Of a stretch of DNA of 5,638 nucleotides, positions 1-4,861 are shown in pieces (the stretch's first letter is position 1; every line of letters begins with the position of its first letter). The DNA is from Lachnospiraceae bacterium (GTDB lineage Bacteria > Bacillota > Clostridia > Lachnospirales > Lachnospiraceae). Both the position numbers and the translations under genes were made by a program. Below the pieces are notes generated by a model. It saw only the letters and a list, made by a program, of their open reading frames with translations, had not been told where the DNA came from and did no database searches. Location of the stretch: contig DMCJ01000212.1 of assembly GCA_003446735.1 (NCBI GenBank), positions 1-5,638 of the forward strand, read 5' to 3'.

Positions 1-1559
1 AACTGGAATGCATTATATAATGCTCCGAATTTATTCTTAAGATCTTCTTCGGTATAACCTGCGATCTCAAATGCCTTTTTCATGATATCGATGCTGTGGT
101 TCCTGACAGCTCCGGATGAGAGCTCTACGCCGTTGCAAACTATATCATACTGATATGCAAGGATCTTTAAGGGATCCTCATTCTCAAGTGCTTCAAGTCC
201 GCCCTGAGGCATCGAGAAAGGATTGTGCGTAAAGATGATCTTCTTTTCTTCCTCGTCGAACTCGAACATAGGGAAGTCATGGATATAGCAGAAGCGGTAA
301 GCGTTCTTTTCTATAAGATCCAGTTTCTCTCCGAGCTCGGTCCTTATCTGGCCGGCATAAAGGTTAGCTCTTGATTCCTTATCGGCGATAAAGAAGATGG
401 TATCTCCGACCTCAAGACCAGCAATCTCTTTGATCTCGCCCTTTAATTCATCGGGAATGAATTTATCAATGGGTCCTTTGTACGAGCCGTCCTCTAATAC
501 CTCTAAGTATCCGAGTCCGCCCATTCCTATGCCCTGAGCGAATTTAAGGAGCTTTTCATGGAAGCCCTTGCTCATTTCCGCATGAACCTTTATCGCACGA
601 ACGGTCTTGCCGACAAAGGGCTTGAATGTACACTTCTGGAAGAAATCGGTAACATCCACGATCTTTAAGGGATTGCGGAGATCGGGCTTATCCGTTCCGT
701 ATGTGAGCATTGCTTCCTTATAAGTAAGAACGGGGTAGGGAGCCTTTGTTACTTCAGCACCTTCAGGCGCAAACTTTTCAAATGTCGCGGTGAGGATCTC
801 CTCGCCTACCTTAAACACGTCCTCTTCAGTCGCAAAAGACATCTCAAAATCAAGCTGATAAAATTCACCCGGAGATCTGTCTGCTCTGGCATCCTCATCC
901 CTGAAGCAGGGCGCGATCTGGAAGTATTTATCAAAACCGCTTACCATTAAAAGCTGCTTATACTGCTGAGGCGCCTGAGGAAGCGCATAGAATTTACCTT
1001 TAAACTTTCTGGAAGGAACGATGTAGTCCCTTGCTCCCTCGGGAGACGATGCACAAAGTATGGGAGTCTGGATCTCCAAAAATCCCATTTCGGTCATCTT
1101 TTCCCTTAAGAAGCTTATCACCTTTGAACGGAAGATGATATTGTCCTTAACCTTCCTGTTACGAAGATCCAAATATCTGTATTTAAGCCTTAAGTCTTCT
1201 CTTATCTCGTGAGATGTGGCGATCTCAAAAGGAAGCTGCTTATATACCTTTCCGAGAATATCCACGCTGTGGGCTTCAAGCTCGATGGTACCTGTAGGGA
1301 TCTTGGGATTATATGTTTCTTCATCCCTGTGCTCGACCTTTCCCTCCACGCTGATACAGTCTTCCTTATTAATACCGTTAAGCAGAGATGTGTCTCTCAT
1401 GACAACCTGCATCACGCCGTACATATCCCTTAAATCTATAAAGGAAACTCCGCCGTGGTCCCTTATATTTTCCACCCATCCCGCGATACGGAGAGTCTTG
1501 TCAACATCCGCCTCACTGATGTTTTCCATCGTGCAGTCACGATATCTGTTTGCTTCCAT
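1..1559 (-). CDS. aspS: Aspartyl-tRNA synthetase, bacterial type (C-terminus beyond window)
   Basis: Class II aminoacyl-tRNA synthetase that charges tRNA with aspartate in the cytoplasm. I translated 519 codons from the ATG at 1559 to the window edge with no stop; bacterial AspRS is about 590 residues, so roughly the last 70, including motif 3, are outside. Seen in order: an N-terminal OB-fold anticodon-binding domain (about 20-105, with GWVENIRDHGGVSFIDLRD), motif 1 ending at P166 (EIQTP), the flipping loop SSPEGARDY around E174, motif 2 FRDEDARADR with R220, a GAD-type insertion domain (about 290-420), and the active-site stretch NGVELSSGAVRNHS (E479, R486). The start is supported by GAGGT about 7 nt upstream; M11 is a weaker alternative. 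It lies 29 bp downstream of the metal-repressor gene and is probably co-transcribed with it. His35 in the anticodon-binding domain hints at a non-discriminating enzyme (inference). Confidence 0.97.
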   Translation of the reverse strand, partial: MEANRYRDCTMENISEADVDKTLRIAGWVENIRDHGGVSFIDLRDMYGVMQVVMRDTSLLNGINKEDCISVEGKVEHRDEETYNPKIPTGTIELEAHSVDILGKVYKQLPFEIATSHEIREDLRLKYRYLDLRNRKVKDNIIFRSKVISFLREKMTEMGFLEIQTPILCASSPEGARDYIVPSRKFKGKFYALPQAPQQYKQLLMVSGFDKYFQIAPCFRDEDARADRSPGEFYQLDFEMSFATEEDVFKVGEEILTATFEKFAPEGAEVTKAPYPVLTYKEAMLTYGTDKPDLRNPLKIVDVTDFFQKCTFKPFVGKTVRAIKVHAEMSKGFHEKLLKFAQGIGMGGLGYLEVLEDGSYKGPIDKFIPDELKGEIKEIAGLEVGDTIFFIADKESRANLYAGQIRTELGEKLDLIEKNAYRFCYIHDFPMFEFDEEEKKIIFTHNPFSMPQGGLEALENEDPLKILAYQYDIVCNGVELSSGAVRNHSIDIMKKAFEIAGYTEEDLKNKFGALYNAFQ

Positions 1560-1588
1560 TGTTCTACCTCATTTCTGTTAATATATGA

Positions 1589-1960
1589 TCAGGCGTTCTG
1601 AATATGCTTTTTTAAAGCATCGAACGTTTCTACACTCATATCATGCTCGATCCTGCATGCATCCTTTAATGCGGTCTCTTCCGAGACTCCCAGGGATATG
1701 AGCCAGTCTGAAATGACCTGATGGCGTTCATAGATCATGTTAGCGATCTCTTTGCCGGTCTTTGTAAGGAAGATATACCCCGCATCGGTCACGGTTATAT
1801 ATTCCTTTCCCCTTAGATTCTTCATAGCAATGCTGATGCTGGACTTTTTGTATCCGAGCTCCGTAGCTATATCCACAGAACGGACTACGGGTAATTTTTT
1901 ACTGAGAATGAGTATTGTTTCAAGATAGTCTTCGACTGATTCCGTATTCTGAGCTGCCAT
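1589..1960 (-). CDS. DtxR/MntR-family metal-dependent transcriptional repressor
   Basis: A 123-residue protein expected to bind DNA as a dimer when loaded with Mn(II) or Fe(II), repressing metal uptake genes. Residues 7-75 form the winged helix-turn-helix (SVDIATELGYKKSSISIAMKNL is the HTH core, then a wing at GYIFLTKTGK). Residues 76-123 form the dimerisation and metal domain. It is short like MntR and lacks the C-terminal SH3-like domain of DtxR/IdeR. By alignment from memory to B. subtilis MntR, the metal ligands are D11, E14, H80, E105 and H106, but the MntR E99 position is C102, as in DtxR (C102/E105/H106). The metal specificity therefore cannot be read directly. The start ATG has AAGGGA about 5 nt upstream. 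Its targets are not in the window unless it regulates itself and aspS. Confidence 0.93.
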   Translation of the reverse strand: MAAQNTESVEDYLETILILSKKLPVVRSVDIATELGYKKSSISIAMKNLRGKEYITVTDAGYIFLTKTGKEIANMIYERHQVISDWLISLGVSEETALKDACRIEHDMSVETFDALKKHIQNA

Positions 1961-1971
1961 AATTCCCTTTC

Positions 1972-1986
1972 GACTTTACCAAAGTC
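1972..1986. promoter_or_regulatory. Perfect 6-bp inverted repeat ahead of the repressor gene, candidate operator
   Basis: GACTTT and AAAGTC arms are separated by the three bases ACC, and lie 12-26 nt upstream of the repressor start codon, next to its ribosome binding site. DtxR/MntR proteins bind inverted repeats and often control their own gene, so this may be an autoregulatory site. The sequence does not match the classic MntR or IdeR box as I remember them. Confidence 0.35.
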
Positions 1987-2007
1987 ATTATCCATCTTAT
2001 TTAATAT

Positions 2008-2036
2008 TGGTTATGCTAATATAACTTCTGTGTCAA
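2008..2036 (-). promoter_or_regulatory. Possible sigma-A promoter for the repressor-aspS pair
   Basis: On the minus strand there is a perfect TTGACA -35 box at 2031-2036. The -10 is poor: TAACCA at 17-bp spacing or CATAAC (2010-2015) at 15-bp spacing. A transcript from here would begin near 2000 and carry the operator-like palindrome at 1972-1986 in its leader. The strength of the -35 is the main support. Confidence 0.3.
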
Positions 2037-2072
2037 AACACTGACTTAAAGAGTTTACCACATCTTATGATT

Positions 2073-2828
2073 TTATTCAACGTCCGCCTGCAGGTCAAGT
2101 CCAAAGCGCCTTACCATCTCCATCGCCTTTTTCTCAGTCTCAGGCTGAAAGACCTGATCCGTTTCATGGCAATCAACGCCGAAAACCGTCTTTGCTCCTT
2201 CCTGCCCTGCCATCTCCCAGAATACCGGATCGGGATAATTTCTTTTTGTAAGTATCCCCAAAAAATTTATCTCAAGTAATACATTTCTTTTAACGCACTC
2301 TTTTATGAGCCTTCTCATTTCCTTTTTATAAAGGTTCTTATCTCCGGTAAAATTGATAAGATCCGGATGAGCCAGATAGAGGAAATCATATTTATCTAAC
2401 GCTTCTATAACCTGATCGGTATAGGTCTTAAGATCACGGGCTTCTTCTGTAGGCAGACCGCACCATTTGCTTCCCACCTCGTTGCCCGGAAAGTGCTGTC
2501 CGAGGATCAGATACTCGATCGGATAATTTCCTATCTCTTTTAAAAAACCTTCCCAGTATGCGGGATAGTATTCTGTTTCGAGCCCGAGTCTTATATCGAT
2601 ATCGTCTTTGTATTCCTTCTTTAATGAAAGGACAGTATCAACATAACCTTCCAGTTCATTCATATCCATCCTTGTAGGCGGGATGTATTCCTTTGGAAAC
2701 GGCATGGGAGCATGATCCGAAAATCCGAAAACCTCATATCCTCCTCTTATGGCTTCTTCTATATATTCTCTCTCGCTTCCGCCCGCATGCTTACACCTGT
2801 ATGTATGCGCATGATAATTGTATTTCAT
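2073..2828 (-). CDS. hisJ: PHP-domain phosphoesterase, probable histidinol-phosphatase (HisJ/HisK family)
   Basis: A 251-residue protein with a complete PHP metal-dependent phosphatase fold; the best-known family member hydrolyses histidinol phosphate to histidinol in histidine synthesis (EC 3.1.3.15). Visible metal-site motifs in order: HAH (H6, H8), H14 in RCKHAGG, SDH (D38, H39), GLETEY (E84), GQH (H112), AHPD (H154) and VDCHE (D219, H221). All ligands expected for a trinuclear site are present and the length is normal. The ATG start is the only sensible one because an in-frame TAA lies seven codons upstream; AGGA is about 8 nt before it. No other his gene is in the window, so the substrate is inferred from family resemblance and another phosphate ester is possible. 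Confidence 0.88.
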   Translation of the reverse strand: MKYNYHAHTYRCKHAGGSEREYIEEAIRGGYEVFGFSDHAPMPFPKEYIPPTRMDMNELEGYVDTVLSLKKEYKDDIDIRLGLETEYYPAYWEGFLKEIGNYPIEYLILGQHFPGNEVGSKWCGLPTEEARDLKTYTDQVIEALDKYDFLYLAHPDLINFTGDKNLYKKEMRRLIKECVKRNVLLEINFLGILTKRNYPDPVFWEMAGQEGAKTVFGVDCHETDQVFQPETEKKAMEMVRRFGLDLQADVE

Positions 2829-2846
2829 CTTTTTATCCTGTCCTTA

Positions 2847-2881
2847 TTTTTCCTGACTTTTTTCCTGACTTTTTCCCTGAC
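2847..2881 (-). repeat. Three tandem 12-bp purine-rich repeats upstream of the PHP gene
   Basis: The CTGAC core recurs at 2853, 2865 and 2877, an exact 12-bp period. On the coding strand the unit is GTCAGG(A/G)AAAAA. The array sits between the end of ogg and the start of the PHP gene, 20-55 nt before the start codon, and each unit contains an SD-like AGG(A/G)AA. A degenerate continuation may extend to about 2893. Confidence 0.8.
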
Positions 2882-2917
2882 CTTTTTACCGCCTTTTCCC
2901 CCGGCAGGTCTGTTTTC

Positions 2918-3754
2918 TTATTTTGCACTCTGCCCGACCCCGTTTAAATGGCGCTCGTACGCAAACATATATTGCTGATATATACCTCCGTACGGCGAAT
3001 AGTCTTTTACGGGAATGCCATCGGGATAATACTTTTCCTCTATCCTGTTCATCCATACATCCATCGGAAATGCATCAAGTCTGTGAAATCCGAAAAGCAT
3101 GACACAGTAAGCCACCTTTTTGCCTATTCCGTAGATATCAAGAAGCATCTCAAACAGCTCATCGTCATCCGCTTTTTTCATTTCTTCTATTATATATGGC
3201 TTTTCCGTAAAAAGTCTCGCTGCTTCAAATATGTATTTACTCCTGTATCCCAGGCTGCACTCATTTAACTGTGTAAGGCTGAGCTTAGAAAGCTCCTTTG
3301 GCGTCGGAAAAGCATAAAGCTTTTTCCCCTCTTCGCTTCCTATGCATTTTCCTGCCTTTTCCGAGATCTTTTCTATACAGCTCATGATGGCAGGGATATT
3401 TTTTCTCTGGGATATTATAAAGGAAACTATCATCTCCCAGGGATCCTGGTTCAAGATCCTGATGCCCCGTCCAAACTCAGAAGCTCTCTTTAAGAAATCA
3501 TCTCCTTTTGGAACATGCCTTAGTATCCTGCCGTAATCGGTATTAAGATCAAGGTAATCCTTCCAGTAAAGCTCGAATTCCTCTTTTGAGCAGTCAAGTA
3601 TCATCTTGTCCTTATCGGATCCGTACTTTATATAAAGAATCTTATCCCCGGCTATGATCCGGCATGTACCGTCAGGGCGCAGTATCCACCTGAAACACTG
3701 CCCGCTGCCTGCTATATCTTCTATATTTAAGTTTTTTACTTCAAGTTCGACCAT
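2918..3754 (-). CDS. ogg: 8-oxoguanine DNA glycosylase/AP lyase, OGG1 type (HhH-GPD)
   Basis: A 278-residue base-excision repair enzyme expected to remove 8-oxoguanine and nick the resulting abasic site. The N-terminal TBP-like domain carries SGQCFRW (17-23), matching the OGG1 signature. The helical core has DPWEMIVSFIISQRKNI (104-120). The helix-hairpin-helix is GIGKK with catalytic K213, followed by C217 and by the catalytic aspartate D232 in PMDVWM. Q260 and F264 near the C-terminus match hOGG1 Q315 and F319, which hold the flipped base (alignment from memory). The hOGG1 NNN-I-A-R segment reads RKN-I-P-A here, so the arginine that reads the opposite cytosine is A122; clostridial Ogg is known for relaxed opposite-base choice. 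An in-frame TAA two codons upstream fixes the ATG, yet no Shine-Dalgarno site precedes it. Confidence 0.92.
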   Translation of the reverse strand: MVELEVKNLNIEDIAGSGQCFRWILRPDGTCRIIAGDKILYIKYGSDKDKMILDCSKEEFELYWKDYLDLNTDYGRILRHVPKGDDFLKRASEFGRGIRILNQDPWEMIVSFIISQRKNIPAIMSCIEKISEKAGKCIGSEEGKKLYAFPTPKELSKLSLTQLNECSLGYRSKYIFEAARLFTEKPYIIEEMKKADDDELFEMLLDIYGIGKKVAYCVMLFGFHRLDAFPMDVWMNRIEEKYYPDGIPVKDYSPYGGIYQQYMFAYERHLNGVGQSAK

Positions 3755-3761
3755 AGTTTAA

Positions 3762-3790
3762 AGTTTAGCACAGTGAAAAACGCACTACAA
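3762..3790 (-). promoter_or_regulatory. Candidate leaderless promoter for ogg
   Basis: On the minus strand TTGTAG (3785-3790) and TAAACT (3762-3767) are 17 bp apart, and TGC just before the -10 makes it an extended -10 promoter. Only seven bases (TTAAACT) separate the -10 from the ogg ATG, which would place transcription start at or next to the A of the start codon. That agrees with the absence of a ribosome binding site. The boxes match consensus 3/6 and 4/6, so this is suggestive only. Confidence 0.4.
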
Positions 3791-3807
3791 CGAAAACATC
3801 TGATCTG

Positions 3808-3819
3808 TTTCATATGAAA
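3808..3819. repeat. Perfect 12-bp palindrome TTTCATATGAAA
   Basis: A fully symmetrical 12-bp sequence located 54-65 bp upstream of the ogg start codon, just upstream of the candidate -35 box. Its position would suit a transcription factor site, but no factor is recognised and palindromes arise easily in AT-rich DNA. Confidence 0.35.
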
Positions 3820-3955
3820 TTTTATAGCTGAAAATTCTCAATATAATAGCGACAATTATCGTTCGACCATAATTTTGTCACCCTCTTGTCATCAATTTGA
3901 TCTAAATCCTCAATGACACCTGTTATAGCGTATACGTTATATAAATACCGGTTTT

Positions 3956-3985
3956 AAAAAAACTGACATTAATATCAGTATTTTT
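3956..3985. terminator. Terminator-like near-palindrome flanked by A and T tracts
   Basis: An 18-bp near-palindrome (3962-3979, one C/A mismatch, arms ACTGA and TCAGT) is flanked by AAAAA on the left and TTTTT on the right, which also pair. Read on the minus strand the hairpin is followed at once by seven T, and on the plus strand by ATTTTT. This resembles a bidirectional intrinsic terminator, but the stem is AT-rich with few GC pairs, so it could equally be a protein-binding palindrome. Confidence 0.4.
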
Positions 3986-4023
3986 ATCCAAAATTATTAT
4001 CACAATAACGTAGTATCATTTTT

Positions 4024-4060
4024 GCAAGTTTACTTGCTTCAAACTTGCATTTTTACTTGC
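4024..4060. repeat. ACTTGC repeat cluster with 11-12 bp spacing
   Basis: ACTTGC occurs at 4032, 4043 and 4055 and inverted as GCAAGT at 4024; the first two form GCAAGT-TT-ACTTGC, a 14-bp palindrome. Copies one turn of DNA apart would lie on one face of the helix, as seen in many regulator binding arrays. The cluster ends 29 bp upstream of the -35 box of the promoter at 4090-4119. Confidence 0.55.
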
Positions 4061-4089
4061 AATCAAATGTTATAAACCCCGTACATTCC

Positions 4090-4119
4090 TTGATATTTCT
4101 ACGTTATTAAACTTATAAT
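4090..4119 (+). promoter_or_regulatory. Strong sigma-A promoter candidate
   Basis: TTGATA (5/6 match) and a perfect TATAAT are 18 bp apart, the best promoter match in the intergenic region. Transcription would start near 4126, giving either a leader of about 290 nt for the gene at 4419 or a separate short RNA. The ACTTGC cluster lies about 65-100 bp upstream of this start, a typical place for an activator. Confidence 0.55.
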
Positions 4120-4153
4120 CACTTGATGTCATAAAAACATTTGTCATCGCTTA

Positions 4154-4180
4154 TATAATGAATATTGAACTTTCATTATA
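4154..4180. repeat. Perfect 9-bp inverted repeat with 9-nt spacer
   Basis: TATAATGAA (4154-4162) and TTCATTATA (4172-4180) are exact reverse complements, and each arm carries a TATAAT hexamer on its own strand. A run of five T follows four bases later. It may be a weak hairpin in a transcript from 4126, a terminator for a short RNA of about 60 nt, or a dimeric protein site. Confidence 0.45.
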
Positions 4181-4285
4181 GAATTTTTAACGGTTTATCG
4201 TTAATTTTGACAAAAACATACACAACCACAAATTATTCGATATTTCGCACATTTTTCCATATAAGTACGCCCGATATTCTGATCT

Positions 4286-4306
4286 ATAAATACATAGGGT
4301 ATTTAT
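4286..4306 (+). repeat. Perfect 8-bp inverted repeat (hairpin in possible leader)
   Basis: ATAAATAC and GTATTTAT flank a five-base loop (ATAGG). In a transcript from the 4090 promoter this would form a weak AT-rich hairpin in the leader of the membrane protein gene. Confidence 0.35.
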
Positions 4307-4317
4307 TTCAAGACCTG

Positions 4318-4346
4318 TTGCTTTTTAGACCGAAATGTATTATCAT
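4318..4346 (+). promoter_or_regulatory. Candidate proximal promoter of the small membrane protein gene
   Basis: TTGCTT (3/6) and TATCAT (5/6) are exactly 17 bp apart. Transcription would begin near 4353 and leave a leader of about 65 nt. An inverted repeat TGTAT-TATC-ATACA (4336-4349) overlaps the -10 box and could be an operator. Confidence 0.4.
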
Positions 4347-4406
4347 ACACTTTGTTTGGGTTAAAGATCCGAGCAAAATAAGAAGAATTATCAAAAGAAA
4401 TACACC

Positions 4407-4412
4407 GGAGGT
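4407..4412 (+). promoter_or_regulatory. Near-perfect ribosome binding site GGAGGT
   Basis: GGAGGT lies six bases before the ATG at 4419. It fixes the start of the small membrane protein and predicts efficient translation. Confidence 0.9.
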
Positions 4413-4418
4413 ACATAC

Positions 4419-4769
4419 ATGAGCCAGCAGAAGGTTGATGAATACAAGGAAGAGAAGAAAGGACGTAAGGAACGTCTTAAAAAAGAAAAGATACAAAAGA
4501 AGATCTGGATGATCTTAGGTCCCATCCTCGCGATCGTTATAATAGGCGGGCTTGGTGCTTTGGTATACTTCCTTCCCACACTTACCGATAAGGCACAGAG
4601 CGCTGTGGCAGCCTCTAACGGCACAGATGAGTCCGTATCCGGCGATCAGATAGACTATGATGAGCTTATAAGGCTCTTAAACGAGCAGCAGGCAGCAAAC
4701 GGTTCTGCCGATGCGCAGGGAACCGACGCTGAAGGAACAACAGCTCCTTCCGATGCAGCTTCAGAATAA
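4419..4769 (+). CDS. Small single-pass membrane protein of unknown function
   Basis: A 116-residue protein that I do not recognise by function; it resembles small hypothetical proteins common in Lachnospiraceae. Residues 5-28 are very rich in Lys, Arg and Glu and probably helical, consistent with a charged cytoplasmic tail. Residues about 29-52 form one hydrophobic membrane segment with IIGGLGALVYF. Residues 53-116 are acidic and rich in Ala, Ser, Gly and Thr, with no cysteine, and look largely disordered apart from a short helix around DYDELIRLLNEQQ (79-91). By the positive-inside rule the N-terminus is cytoplasmic and the tail outside. There is no cleavable signal because the charged stretch before the membrane segment is too long. 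The strong ribosome binding site and the terminator downstream mark it as a real single-gene unit. Confidence 0.85.
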   Translation: MSQQKVDEYKEEKKGRKERLKKEKIQKKIWMILGPILAIVIIGGLGALVYFLPTLTDKAQSAVAASNGTDESVSGDQIDYDELIRLLNEQQAANGSADAQGTDAEGTTAPSDAASE

Positions 4770-4800
4770 TCAGAATAATAAGAAGTCAAAAAACGCATTA

Positions 4801-4833
4801 AAAAATCCTCCGACTATTTGCCGGAGGATTTTT
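4801..4833. terminator. Bidirectional intrinsic terminator
   Basis: AAAAATCCTCCG (4801-4812) and CGGAGGATTTTT (4822-4833) form a perfect 12-bp stem with a nine-base loop. T tracts follow the GC-rich part of the stem on both strands. It lies between the convergent membrane protein gene and purL and can end transcription of both. Confidence 0.93.
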
Positions 4834-4861
4834 AATTTATGGAATCATCCTTTTTTACCGA

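Larger units (their letters stand above)
3745..3871. repeat. 11-bp direct repeat spanning the ogg start and a copy 116 bp upstream
   Basis: GTTCGACCATA occurs at 3745-3755, where its reverse complement holds the first codons of ogg (ATG GTC GAA C), and again at 3861-3871. The upstream copy, read on the minus strand, opens a four-codon ORF (ATG GTC GAA CGA TAA, 3870 to 3856) with an SD-like AGAGGGTG about 9 nt before it. The 105 bp between the copies show no clear terminal inverted repeats. Confidence 0.6.
3755..4418. other. 664-bp AT-rich divergent intergenic region without protein genes
   Basis: This stretch separates ogg (minus) from the small membrane protein gene (plus). It is markedly richer in A and T than its neighbours, and the short reading frames in it lack ribosome binding sites and recognisable products. 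It contains the ogg promoter candidate, a duplicated ogg start, palindromes at 3808 and 3962, the ACTTGC cluster at 4024-4060, plus-strand promoter candidates at 4090 and 4318, and inverted repeats at 4154, 4286 and 4336. No tRNA or riboswitch class was recognised. Confidence 0.8.

Noticed and set aside
1209..1581. Plus-strand frames of 74 and 121 codons opposite aspS.
   Set aside because: They are antisense shadows of a well-supported aspS and have no recognisable product.
2693..3268. Plus-strand frames rich in Phe, Leu and Pro opposite the PHP and ogg genes.
   Set aside because: They are antisense to clear genes, and the FFPDFFPD-like pattern is just the translation of the 12-bp purine/pyrimidine repeats.
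3855..3880. GTTCGA resembling a tRNA T-loop.
   Set aside because: The flanks do not form a five-pair T-stem, and no acceptor, D or anticodon arms are present.
3929..3952. Short palindromes CGTATACG and ACCGGT.
   Set aside because: They are 6-8 bp, have no partner sites or clear position relative to a promoter, and are expected by chance in this length.
4165..4422. An 85-codon plus-strand frame starting with TTG and overlapping the membrane protein start by ATGA.
   Set aside because: There is no ribosome binding site, the start codon is TTG inside an inverted repeat, and the composition is that of AT-rich intergenic DNA. The ATGA overlap looks accidental.
4308..4624. Minus-strand hydrophobic frames opposite the small membrane protein.
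   Set aside because: They mirror the Lys/Glu-rich coding sequence and lack start signals; the plus-strand gene has a near-perfect ribosome site.
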